Assembly: GCF_900102175.1 (NCBI RefSeq)
Contig: NZ_FNKN01000001.1
Location: 372,001 to 436,000 of the forward strand
Length of the DNA stretch: 64,000 nucleotides
Reading direction: 5' to 3'
From: Microbacterium sp. cf332
Lineage (GTDB): Bacteria > Actinomycetota > Actinomycetes > Actinomycetales > Microbacteriaceae
The position numbers and the translations under genes are program-made. The notes below the pieces were generated by a model. The model did not search any database and was not told where the DNA came from. It was given only the letters and a program-made list of their open reading frames with translations. Positions 47,592 through 54,393 of this stretch are shown here, in pieces. The first letter of the stretch is position 1, and each line of letters begins with the position of its first letter.

Positions 47592-48503
47592 TCATGCCCG
47601 CGGATGCGCCTGTCGGTAGGCGGCGGCGAGCCGCTCACCCGAGACGTGCGTGTAGATCTGCGTGGTGCCGAGGCTCGCATGCCCGAGGATCTCCTGAACG
47701 GCGCGCAGGTCGGCGCCCCCGTCGAGCAGATGGGTGGCTGCCGAGTGGCGCAGAGTGTGCGGCCCGACCGTCTCGACCCCGAGGGTCGGCCCGAGCGTGT
47801 GCGACACGACCGCATAGACGGCTCGCGGGCTGACCCGGCCGCCACGCGCGCCCAGGAACACCGCGCGCGCGTGGCGGCCGCCGGCCGGGGCGTGCTCGGC
47901 GAGGATCGGACGAGCTCGCACCAGATACGCCTGCAGCGCGTCGAGGGCCGGCCCACCGACGGGCACGACCCGGTCCTTATCGCCCTTGCCTGTGACGCGG
48001 GCGGTGCGCCGCCCCTCGTCGACGTCGTCGAGATCGAGCCCGCAGAGCTCCGACACGCGGATGCCGGTCGCGTAGAGCATCTCGAGGACCGCATGGTCGC
48101 GCAGGGCGAGCGGGTCGCCATCGCTCGCCGCTGCGCGGAGACCGTCGAGCACCGTGGCCATCGTGGGCACCGTCGCGACCTTCGGGAGTGTCCGCGCCCG
48201 CTTGGGCGAGGCCAGCCGCAGGGCCGGGTCGCTCACGATCTCGCCGCGCTCCGTCGCCCACGCGAAGAACCCCCGTGCTGTGGCGGTTCGACGCGCGAGG
48301 GTCGCGCGCGCGTCGCCCCGTTCGCTCGCCCGCCACACCCAGTCGCGGAGCACTTCGATGTCGACATCCGCGAGTTCGGGATCGTGAGCGGACGCGGCGA
48401 GGTCGGCCAGGTCGTTCAGGTACGCGCGGATGGTGTTGTCCGACAGCCGACGGACGCGACGGAGATGTTCGCCGTAGGCCTCCGCCGCCACCGAGATGCG
48501 CAT
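47592..48503 (-). CDS. xerC: Tyrosine recombinase XerC
   Basis: 303-aa site-specific recombinase of chromosome dimer resolution (dif). N-terminal core-binding SAM-like domain (AYGEHLRRVRRLSDNTIRAYLNDL), catalytic domain with Arg in YATGIRVSELCGL, Lys in GKGDKDRVVPV, HTLRHSAATHLLDGG (His, Arg), LGHASLGTTQIYTHVS (His, Tyr nucleophile). ATG 48503 is preceded by GGGAG; an ATG at 48587 would extend by 28 Arg-rich residues and has GAGGAG. Normal neighbour of dprA in this lineage. Confidence 0.92.
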   Translation of the reverse strand: MRISVAAEAYGEHLRRVRRLSDNTIRAYLNDLADLAASAHDPELADVDIEVLRDWVWRASERGDARATLARRTATARGFFAWATERGEIVSDPALRLASPKRARTLPKVATVPTMATVLDGLRAAASDGDPLALRDHAVLEMLYATGIRVSELCGLDLDDVDEGRRTARVTGKGDKDRVVPVGGPALDALQAYLVRARPILAEHAPAGGRHARAVFLGARGGRVSPRAVYAVVSHTLGPTLGVETVGPHTLRHSAATHLLDGGADLRAVQEILGHASLGTTQIYTHVSGERLAAAYRQAHPRA

Positions 48504-48601
48504 GCTCCCAGCATGACCGACGAGTGTCGAGCGCCGGCGACGGCTCGCGGACGCACCCTCGCGGGGTGGTGCACGGACCTCGCTCATGGAGCGCTCCTCG
48601 C

Positions 48602-49063
48602 TCACTTCCCCGACCTCCGCCAGCCCCGATCGTCACCACTGACCCGCCCCTCGAGACCGAGCAGCCCGAGAAGACTGGCGGCATCGTCGGCGCCCAGGCC
48701 CGAACGGCGAGCGATCTCGGCGAGATCCCGGGGGGTCCGGACGCTCAGGGCGTCGAGCACCCGCGTCGCGTCGTCGGTGCGCCCGCTCGGGTCCGATCCG
48801 TCGCGGGCGTCCGCGAGGGCGTTCACCCACCCGATGAGCTCGCGGACGTCCTCAGCACTCGTGATGCAGTGGCCGTCGTACTCGCGCAGCACCCGGTGGC
48901 ACCCCGCTGACGCCGCAGAGGTGACCGGTCCCGGTATCGCGCCGAGCGCGCGGCCGAGCGCGGCCGCGTGTCCGGCGGTGTTGAGCGATCCCGACCGCCA
49001 CCCCGCCTCGACGACGACCGTCGCATCAGAAAGGGCGGCGATCAGCCGATTGCGCTGGCAGAA
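48602..49063 (-). pseudogene. dprA: dprA, 3' remnant interrupted by prophage
   Basis: On the minus strand from 49063 the frame reads FCQRNRLIAALSD, VVVEAGWRSGSLNTAGHAAALGR, GAIPGPVTSAASAGCHRVLREYDG, then a helical C-terminal domain ending at 48602. This is the second half of the DprA Rossmann fold (RNRLIA, EAGxxSGxLNTA and PGP motifs) plus the winged-helix-like tail. DprA loads RecA on incoming single-stranded DNA. Immediately upstream of FCQ the frame hits TGA, and the phage integrase lies there, so no start codon remains. The 5' half should lie beyond the right window edge at attR. Confidence 0.9.
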
Positions 49064-49071
49064 TCACAGAC
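49050..49071. other. Approximate prophage left attachment site (attL)
   Basis: The dprA reading frame and DprA protein similarity stop at 49063, within the codons for the F(x)QRNR motif, and the serine integrase GTG begins at 49072. The crossover must fall in or just beside this stretch. The exact core cannot be fixed without attR. Confidence 0.7.
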
Positions 49072-50415
49072 GTGACAACATGCGCGATCTACGTCCGGCA
49101 GTCCATCGACAAGGCGGAGGGCATCAGCCGCCAGCTTGCGCGGTGCCGCGCCCTCGCGGACTCGCGAGGCTGGACCGTCATCGCCGAGTTCGAGGACAAC
49201 GCCGTGAGCGCGTTCAAGTCTCGCGGTCAGGGCACCGCATGGCAACGACTCCTCGACTCCTCCGCCGATGTTGTCGCGTCTGTGAACATGGACCGCCTAC
49301 TTCGCGGGCAGGCTGACCTCCTCGCGCTCATCGACGCTGGGAAGACGGTCGCCACAGTAGAAGGTGACCTCGACCTCACGACCGCGGAAGGCCGGTTCCG
49401 TGCCGAACTCCTCACCTCGCTCGCGTCGTTCGAGGCACGCCGGAAGGGCGAGCGTCAGGTCCGAGGCAACGAATCGCGGGTGGCGAACGGGCTCCCGGTT
49501 CCGGGTAAGAGGCGCTTCGGCTTCGAGGCGGGAAACGTGGTCGAGCGCCCCGAGGAGGCCGAGCAGGTAAGAGAGGCATACGCCGACATACTTGCGGGGC
49601 ACTCCCTCCGCTCGATCGCGGCCCGCTTCGGGAAGGCCCCGGTGCGCGTCCGGGAGATTCTGACGAACCCGGCGTACGCGGGCTATGTCGTGCGGAAGGG
49701 GCAGCGCTTCGAGGCTCACGCAACCGTTGCCCGTGTTGTAGAGCGGGACGTATGGGAGGCGGTGCAAGACCTCCTCGCCGATGACGCCCGCCGCACGAGC
49801 CCCGGCCCGAGCCGGAAGCACTTCCTGAGTGGGATCGCCCGGTGCGAGTGCGGGGCGCTCATGCGGGTCATCAGCGTCTACTACCGATGCACCGCGGACA
49901 CCTCACACGCGACGATCTACCGGCGCGACCTCGAACCGCACGTCAAGTCACACCTCGCCGTCGCGCTCATCCGCAACGCCGGGGCCGCAACGGTCGGTGC
50001 GCCCGCCCCGCTCGCGCGACGCCTGAGCGAGCTAGAGGACGAGCGGACTCGCTGGACCCGCATGGGGGCACTCCCGGGGGTGGACTTCGCGGAGGTCGAG
50101 CGGGAACTAGTGCGGATCGCCCGCGAGGCCGAGGCGGTCGCGGAGCAGCTAGGCCGTAGCCGGGTGGAGTCCGCAACTCAGCGCCTCACCGTGGAGGCCC
50201 TGACAGTGCTCGCTGACGCCCTCGAAGACCCGGACGCCATGGAGGAGTTGCCGGACGGATCGCGGGACGTAGAAGTGAACTTCGACGCCTGGGAAACGTA
50301 CTTCGACGGCCTGCCGCTTGACTCGCGGCGTGACCTCGTGGACTCGCGCCTGACCGTTGTCGTCAGCAAGGGCCGCGGACTTGGACGTGTCTCAGTCACC
50401 GCGCGCGACGCCTAG
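49072..50415 (+). CDS. Large serine recombinase (phage integrase)
   Basis: 447-aa serine integrase. N-terminal catalytic domain with nucleophile Ser11 in YVRQSIDKAEGISRQ, and NMDRLLR near residue 75; a recombinase domain (VPGKRRFGFEAGN, AYADILAGHSLRSIAARFG), and a zinc ribbon starting CECGALM with further Cys in YYRCTAD, followed by a coiled coil (LSELEDERTRWTRM; ELVRIAREAEAVAEQL) needed for directionality. GTG start 9 bp from the broken dprA end. It mediates attP x attB recombination without host factors; excision needs a directionality factor not seen in this window. Confidence 0.96.
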   Translation: MTTCAIYVRQSIDKAEGISRQLARCRALADSRGWTVIAEFEDNAVSAFKSRGQGTAWQRLLDSSADVVASVNMDRLLRGQADLLALIDAGKTVATVEGDLDLTTAEGRFRAELLTSLASFEARRKGERQVRGNESRVANGLPVPGKRRFGFEAGNVVERPEEAEQVREAYADILAGHSLRSIAARFGKAPVRVREILTNPAYAGYVVRKGQRFEAHATVARVVERDVWEAVQDLLADDARRTSPGPSRKHFLSGIARCECGALMRVISVYYRCTADTSHATIYRRDLEPHVKSHLAVALIRNAGAATVGAPAPLARRLSELEDERTRWTRMGALPGVDFAEVERELVRIAREAEAVAEQLGRSRVESATQRLTVEALTVLADALEDPDAMEELPDGSRDVEVNFDAWETYFDGLPLDSRRDLVDSRLTVVVSKGRGLGRVSVTARDA

Positions 50416-50756
50416 AGCATCAAGTCTTCAAGTGTGACGCCAAACCGTCCCGCTACATCTGACGTGTTCGCGGCGATCCAAGCCCCGGCTAGCACAGGAT
50501 GGCCAGAGTTCTCGACGTACAGCGTGAAGAGATAGTCACGCTTCTCGCGGTTGCGGTTGGCTAGCTCACGTACTTGCCCCTTCGAGGGAAGGTGCATTTC
50601 CTTGATCTGCACATCGAACGACGGCACGCGTGCCCCCGGGACGTAGACACCGACAACATCCCCAACAGAGAGGTGCCCTTCCTCAAGCTCCGACAGAAGC
50701 GCCAGACCCCTCGTTGTCTGCACTACCCCATGGACGGTGACCGATAGTTCGCTCAT
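50412..50756 (-). CDS. Prophage protein, EF-Tu domain-2-like barrel (unknown function)
   Basis: 114 aa. SVTVHGVVQTTRGLALLSELEEGHLSVGDVVGVYVPG (abbreviated: V-x-G ... RGLALLSELEEG-x-LSVGDVV) followed by FDVQIKEMHLP matches the strand/turn pattern of the translation-factor beta-barrel (EF-Tu domain 2): a Gly-rich hairpin, EEGxLxVGDxV, and an IKEM strand. It is a stand-alone barrel with a helical tail (SDVAGRFGVTLEDLML). The gene is the only leftward one next to the integrase, has its own divergent promoter and is a candidate lysogenically expressed accessory gene. Overlaps the integrase stop by four bases. Function not known. Confidence 0.75.
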   Translation of the reverse strand: MSELSVTVHGVVQTTRGLALLSELEEGHLSVGDVVGVYVPGARVPSFDVQIKEMHLPSKGQVRELANRNREKRDYLFTLYVENSGHPVLAGAWIAANTSDVAGRFGVTLEDLML

Positions 50757-50850
50757 GGCAGGCAACCTACTCGACATGGCGGCTCCTGTCAGTCCGTCCC
50801 GCCCGTGGAGGCCTCGAGTTCGACTGAGCACGCAAGAGTATCGCCACTAA

Positions 50851-50878
50851 ATAATTGCCGCTGACCAGGGTTTTTCAA
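50851..50878 (-). promoter_or_regulatory. Leftward promoter for the 114-aa prophage gene
   Basis: On the minus strand TTGAAA (50873-50878), a 16-bp spacer and AATTAT (50851-50856). It is back-to-back with the rightward promoter; the two -35 hexamers are separated by one base. Confidence 0.55.
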
Positions 50879-50879
50879 G

Positions 50880-50908
50880 TTGCACACAGCGCGACCGAGA
50901 GCTATTAT
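50880..50908 (+). promoter_or_regulatory. Rightward promoter of the short terminated transcript
   Basis: TTGCAC (50880-50885), exactly 17 bp, then TATTAT (50903-50908): a near-consensus sigma-70 promoter, the clearest in the window. Transcription should start near 50914. Confidence 0.7.
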
Positions 50909-50913
50909 TGAGC

Positions 50914-50990
50914 ATGTCGCCGGATGGTTCTCCCACAGTCCGCTGACGAGGCCCCGGGACTCCCTGCCCGGGGCCTCGCCCTTTTTCTTT
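50914..50990 (+). ncRNA. Predicted ~75-nt prophage small RNA (or leaderless micropeptide mRNA)
   Basis: Bounded by a strong promoter (start near 50914) and an intrinsic terminator (50947-50990). The start coincides with ATG at 50914, opening a 10-codon frame MSPDGSPTVR that stops exactly where the terminator hairpin begins. So this is either a tiny leaderless peptide gene or a stable structured small RNA. Placed between the integrase and early genes, where temperate phages keep immunity elements. Confidence 0.6.
50947..50990 (+). terminator. Intrinsic terminator
   Basis: CGAGGCCCCGGG (50947-50958) and CCCGGGGCCTCG (50967-50978) form a perfect 12-bp stem with an 8-base loop, followed by CCCTTTTTCTTT. 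Rightward only. Confidence 0.93.
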
Positions 50991-51009
50991 CGTCAACTCC
51001 ACAGAGGAA

Positions 51010-51111
51010 TCAGAACCGCAGCGCCCGCAGTCTCCGCAGTCCGTCGAGGTCCGTGCGGAGCGCGGCGAACCGGATGCGCGCGGCCCACGCGCGAAGCTCA
51101 AGAGTGCTCAT
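51010..51111 (-). CDS. Tiny prophage ORF of unknown function
   Basis: 33 aa starting MSTLELRAWAARIRF, Arg/Leu-rich amphipathic. GAGAGG lies 6 bp before the ATG. Overlaps the end of the preceding 46-aa frame by 14 bp and continues the leftward early operon. Small size makes it tentative. Confidence 0.4.
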   Translation of the reverse strand: MSTLELRAWAARIRFAALRTDLDGLRRLRALRF

Positions 51112-51238
51112 CGTGGCCCTCTCGGGTGTCACGGATGTTGTGGGTCGTGATCCATTGATCCATCCAGCGCACCGTGTCCTCCAGACGCGCGATGCGCTCC
51201 TCAAGAGACGGTGCGGGGTGCTCGTATCGGCGGGTCAC
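51098..51238 (-). CDS. Small prophage coiled-coil protein
   Basis: 46 aa from a GTG that overlaps the helicase stop (GTGA): SLEERIARLEDTVRWMDQWITTH is a short heptad-like helix. Translationally coupled to the helicase gene, so likely real. Function unknown; may be a helicase accessory peptide. Confidence 0.55.
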   Translation of the reverse strand: MTRRYEHPAPSLEERIARLEDTVRWMDQWITTHNIRDTREGHDEHS

Positions 51239-52659
51239 GCTCGCACCTCGCCCGGGACGTAGACGTAGATACCCGAGAACCCTCGGGTGCCGTTCGTCTT
51301 GACCTCGCCGAAGCCGAGAGTGCGCAGCGCCTTGTAGAACTCCGGGCCGGTCTTCGGGCGGCGGATGCCGTTGTGCTCGCACCACAGCGAGTAGCGGGTG
51401 TAGATCGTCGTGCGGGTAGCCCGCAGGCGCTCGTTACCCACGTCCGCTGTCACGGCCTCATCCTCATCGAGCCATTCCCGGATTGGATCGGAGTCGCGGG
51501 CGAACCGCTCGCGGGCCTCACGAGCCGCGCCGATGACCTCGAACTCGCGGAACGGGCGCTCGACGACGGACCCGTCTCTCTGCTGAACCGGCTCAGTTCG
51601 GTAGTAGAGGGCGCGAAGGGCACGCATCGCCTTGTTGAAGATGCCCGGACTTTCCGCGAACAGCGCCGACTCATCGAACGGCTTCGAGCGGTCTACCTTC
51701 CGGTCGAACGGCAGGATGACCCAGCGCCGGAAGTACGCCCCCGACGTGTTGGCCGACTGCCACACCTTGTTCGTGCTGAACACCGGCACCGCGTACGGGC
51801 TGAACGGGAACGCCGTCTTGCCCTTGAACTCAGCGCTCATCGTGTCGCCGCCCGTGATCTGTAGGAACAGGCTCGTGTCGTTCATGTACGAGGCGTCGAT
51901 GTCGCCGACGATGTTCGCCGTCTTCCCGAAGAGGTTCGCCGCCGAGAAGCGGTTCTCGGTGAGAGACTTCAGGCTCTCGGCGGAGATGTTCTCGCGCCCG
52001 AGGAGGCGTTCGAGCACCCGCAGGAACGTACTCTTGCCCGTCCCCTCGGGGCCGAGAAGGAGGAACGCCCGCTGTAGGGGGTTGCCGGTCATCAGCATGT
52101 AGCCGAGCGATTCCCACACGAGCGACTGCACCTCGGGAGGCAACACCTCGTTCATCCACGCATCGAACCGCGGGCACGTCGCATCAGGGTCGTAGTCGAT
52201 CGGTAGCTGAGTCATCGACAGGTCTCGCGGGTCATGCGGCACCTCGACTACGCCGATGCCCTCGCCGTGGCCGTTCACCGCTCGCCAGTCGATCATCGTA
52301 TTCCGGAGGTTGATCAGCGGTGCCCACGCCTCGGGTTCGGTTGCGGGAAGGCGCACGGTCAACTTCGAGTGACGCACGAGACGTTCCACAGTCGATGCGC
52401 GGCTCATCGTGTACTCGTTCTTAAGGATGCGGCTCACACGCCGATCGATGATCTCGTCATCAGGCACCCACACACCGACCCGAGGATCGATCTGAGCCGG
52501 GTCGATCTTCGAGGTGTCGGTCCCGCGGCTGGTGAGGAAGACCCAGAACCCTCCATCGGGACCGATCGCGATGTTGTCACCGAGCATCACGGCCATGGTG
52601 TGCGGCTTGAACTTCCCGGCGTCGGTGAAGTAGTCGCCCTTGTTGGACGGCGCGGCCAT
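51235..52659 (-). CDS. Phage SF3 helicase, D5/P4 primase-helicase type
   Basis: 474 aa. D5_N-type region in the first ~180 residues (DEIIDRRVSRILKNEY...), SF3 helicase core with Walker A GPEGTGKSTFLRVLERLLG, region B/B' (NIVGDIDASYMND), sensor PVFSTNKVW and arginine segment YFRRWVILPFDRKV; a C-terminal winged helix (YSLWCEHNGIRRPKTGPEFYKALR). The AEP primase half found in longer homologues is missing. It would unwind the phage replication origin. Start overlaps the upstream gene stop (TGATG). Confidence 0.92.
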   Translation of the reverse strand: MAAPSNKGDYFTDAGKFKPHTMAVMLGDNIAIGPDGGFWVFLTSRGTDTSKIDPAQIDPRVGVWVPDDEIIDRRVSRILKNEYTMSRASTVERLVRHSKLTVRLPATEPEAWAPLINLRNTMIDWRAVNGHGEGIGVVEVPHDPRDLSMTQLPIDYDPDATCPRFDAWMNEVLPPEVQSLVWESLGYMLMTGNPLQRAFLLLGPEGTGKSTFLRVLERLLGRENISAESLKSLTENRFSAANLFGKTANIVGDIDASYMNDTSLFLQITGGDTMSAEFKGKTAFPFSPYAVPVFSTNKVWQSANTSGAYFRRWVILPFDRKVDRSKPFDESALFAESPGIFNKAMRALRALYYRTEPVQQRDGSVVERPFREFEVIGAAREARERFARDSDPIREWLDEDEAVTADVGNERLRATRTTIYTRYSLWCEHNGIRRPKTGPEFYKALRTLGFGEVKTNGTRGFSGIYVYVPGEVRA

Positions 52660-53141
52660 CAGAAACCGCCCCGATCGATGCCCCGAGGGTGCCCCACAGG
52701 TGCCCCGGAATCGGACACGGTGAGGTTCACCGACTCATCTTCGGGGCAACCCTGGGGCAGGTCTAGGGCACCTTCTAGGGCACCTTCTTTCTTACTCTCT
52801 ACTGGGATAGGGCTGGTGGGGCAGGTTTCTGGGACAACATGCTCGGATGCTCCGATGTCGTCATTTCCTCGGTGACTGAGAGAAAAGTGCCCCGCCTGCC
52901 CCACGGACCACGGGACCACCGGAGCGCCTGAGAGCATCCAGTCGTGGATCGTCTCAGGGTCCATCCGCGGCGGCATGGAGAGGTACAGGTTGTAGTCGAG
53001 TTCGGGCGGGCATGAGCCACGCTCCCAGAGTCGGGAGGAGGGCTCGTAGAAGTAGGCGACGCCACGGATGCGGAGCGTTTCGTTCAGTCCGAGAGGGCCG
53101 TACTGCGGGGCGAACTCGTCGCCCGGGGTCAGTGATGACAT
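52659..53141 (-). CDS. Prophage early protein of unknown function
   Basis: 160 aa. Core MSSLTPGDEFAPQYGPLGLNETLRIRGVAYFYEPS, then Pro/Glu/Ser-rich stretches toward the C-terminus without clear domain. First gene of the leftward early operon after the promoter region, and coupled to the helicase gene by overlapping stop/start. Possibly a helicase loader or primase-like accessory by position only. Weak ribosome binding site (GGAAT). Confidence 0.6.
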   Translation of the reverse strand: MSSLTPGDEFAPQYGPLGLNETLRIRGVAYFYEPSSRLWERGSCPPELDYNLYLSMPPRMDPETIHDWMLSGAPVVPWSVGQAGHFSLSHRGNDDIGASEHVVPETCPTSPIPVESKKEGALEGALDLPQGCPEDESVNLTVSDSGAPVGHPRGIDRGGF

Positions 53142-53238
53142 GGTGTGATTCCAAATGTAGAAACGAAAAGGCCCCCGGATGCACACCACGAACATCAGAG
53201 GGCCGATTCGGTCGAATCTAGTTTGGAATCTACATATA

Positions 53239-53269
53239 AGTATAGCAGAAATTCGGCTCGTGGTGTTAA
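53239..53269 (-). promoter_or_regulatory. Leftward early promoter 1
   Basis: On the minus strand TTAACA (53264-53269), 19 bp, then TGC-TATACT (53239-53247), an extended -10. The spacer contains the duplicated element CGAATTTCTGCTA. Transcription would start near 53232, leaving a ~90-nt leader to the 160-aa gene. Confidence 0.55.
53243..53255. repeat. 13-bp direct repeat, copy 1
   Basis: TAGCAGAAATTCG on the plus strand; identical to 53331-53343, 88 bp apart. Each copy overlaps a leftward TGC-TAnAnT extended -10 box. Confidence 0.8.
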
Positions 53270-53326
53270 GCATATGTGCCGAACTCGACTGCCGAACTTC
53301 CGTTCCGTCTCGGCGGGCACGAGACC

Positions 53327-53343
53327 ATTCTAGCAGAAATTCG
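53327..53343 (-). promoter_or_regulatory. Leftward early promoter 2 with repeat copy 2
   Basis: Minus strand CGAATTTCTGC-TAGAAT: the duplicated 13-bp element (53331-53343) and extended -10 TAGAAT (53327-53332). No good -35, so it probably relies on the extended -10 or an activator. Confidence 0.5.
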
Positions 53344-53427
53344 CAAGCCCTATATAAGCCACTGGCACACATACTTGCCCCCAGATGATGGGGTTACACC
53401 ATTTTGATCCGTCGATTCAAGACGAAA

Positions 53428-53462
53428 GCCCCTCTCGGCAGATGAAGGATACCGAGAGGGGC
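53428..53462. repeat. Perfect 11-bp inverted repeat in the control region
   Basis: GCCCCTCTCGG (53428-53438) and CCGAGAGGGGC (53452-53462) around a 13-base loop. No T-run on the plus strand, a short TTT on the minus strand. Could be a weak leftward terminator or a protein-binding site. Confidence 0.55.
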
Positions 53463-53506
53463 CACACATGAAAGATGCACAACCCGTGACAGTTGCACAT
53501 CCTCAT

Positions 53507-53535
53507 TATATCGTTTCTTCCAAAGGTGGTAAAAT
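53507..53535 (+). promoter_or_regulatory. Rightward prophage promoter A (bipartite motif)
   Basis: TATATC (53507-53512), 17 bp, TAAAAT (53530-53535), with TGG before and GG after the -10. The same arrangement recurs before the portal gene at 56454-56482. Confidence 0.6.
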
Positions 53536-53590
53536 GGGAGTACCACATTGAAAGAATGCCTCGCGAATCGAGGCGAAAGTTGTAACCATC

Positions 53591-53794
53591 ATGACCTCTA
53601 TCTCGGCCACTATTTCGAAGACTGCCACCGTCGGGGAACTCGCCGAAGCGTTCCGCGCGCTTGAGAAGGTGTCCTCAGCTCTCGAAGTTCACTACAACGA
53701 TGAACGGCCCGTGCCTCGTGTCCTCACTCGGGTCGAGGTCAAGACGTATCTTGCCGAGATGGCCCGCCGGTGGGGGTACACCTCGGATGAGTGA
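53591..53794 (+). CDS. Small prophage protein of unknown function
   Basis: 67 aa starting MTSISATISKTATVG; mostly helical (ELAEAFRALEKVSSALEVHY), then PRVLTRVEVKTYLAEMARRWGY. First gene of the rightward operon, 56 bp after the bipartite promoter. Overlaps the next gene by 8 bp. No recognisable domain. Confidence 0.65.
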   Translation: MTSISATISKTATVGELAEAFRALEKVSSALEVHYNDERPVPRVLTRVEVKTYLAEMARRWGYTSDE

Positions 53795-54053
53795 GCTAGA
53801 ACGCCGCCCCTCCGCGGCTATACCGGAGGGAACCGGGCACCCGAAGGGCGAACCCTTCACCAAGTGGACATATGTCGACCTCGGATGCCGCTGTGCGCGC
53901 TGTACCGCGTCGTTCAAGCGGTCGAAGCTCTACACCCCTGAGCCCGTCCTAGACGTGCTGGGACGGCCCTTCACGGGGTTCCCGCAGCATGACCGGTACC
54001 TCGGGTCATGGGACGCGGGGTGCCGCTGTGAGGGGTGCTTTGACGATGCTTGA
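53787..54053 (+). CDS. Cys-rich prophage protein (double CxCxxC)
   Basis: 88 aa with DLGCRCARCTASFKRSK and SWDAGCRCEGCFDDA, two matching CxCxxC motifs about 45 residues apart that may bind zinc. Start at 53787 overlaps the preceding stop; it overlaps the following gene by 8 bp. Function unknown; similar small Cys-rich proteins occur upstream of HNH genes in actinophages (from memory). Confidence 0.65.
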   Translation: MSELERRPSAAIPEGTGHPKGEPFTKWTYVDLGCRCARCTASFKRSKLYTPEPVLDVLGRPFTGFPQHDRYLGSWDAGCRCEGCFDDA

Positions 54054-54393
54054 GCACGGTATCTTGCAACCGACCGAGAACGGCGTCCCGCTGTGTGCCT
54101 GCGACTACTGCGAGGCCGCGAAGCGGGTCATCGTCCGTATGCGCCGCCCCGCCACGCAGGCCACCAACGAACGTAACGCCGCCCTCCTCGCCGCTGTGAA
54201 GCACGCCGCTGAGACGGGCGGAGAGGTGCCTGAGGGCGCACGTCCGAAGGTCAGAACTGTTGTCACCGCGGATACATCGTTCCTCGATGGCGTGCCTGCG
54301 GGCCAGCGTTGGCAGGCCCGTGTCCAGCACTACGCGGCCCGCGTGGGTAACCGTACCTACTCAGGTCGGCGTGATGGGTGGACCAACATATGA
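54046..54393 (+). CDS. Prophage protein with CxCxxC motif
   Basis: 115 aa. VPLCACDYCEAAKRVIVRMRRP carries a third CxCxxC-type motif, followed by a helical middle and a basic C-terminus (RWQARVQHYAARVGNRTYSGRRDGW). May be a nucleic-acid binding zinc protein paralogous in its N-terminus to the preceding gene. The stop overlaps the HNH start (ATGA). Confidence 0.6.
   Translation: MLEHGILQPTENGVPLCACDYCEAAKRVIVRMRRPATQATNERNAALLAAVKHAAETGGEVPEGARPKVRTVVTADTSFLDGVPAGQRWQARVQHYAARVGNRTYSGRRDGWTNI

Larger units (their letters stand above)
53142..53590. other. 449-bp prophage control region between leftward early and rightward late genes
   Basis: No credible gene. AT-richer than its surroundings. 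It holds two leftward extended -10 promoters embedded in a duplicated 13-bp element, a perfect 11-bp hairpin (53428-53462), one rightward bipartite promoter (53507-53535) and a small hairpin GCCTCG/CGAGGC (53558-53574) just before the first rightward gene. Expected to be the site of lytic control and possibly the origin. Confidence 0.7.

Noticed and set aside
50847..51101. 84-aa minus-strand frame over the small-RNA locus
   Set aside because: Low-complexity translation, no ribosome binding site, covers both promoters and the terminator.
53428..53462. Intrinsic terminator
   Set aside because: Stem is good but no T-run follows on the plus strand and only TTT on the minus strand; listed as inverted repeat instead.
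53142..53590. CRISPR-like or tandem repeat array
   Set aside because: Only two copies of a 13-bp element; no regular spacers, no cas genes in the window.
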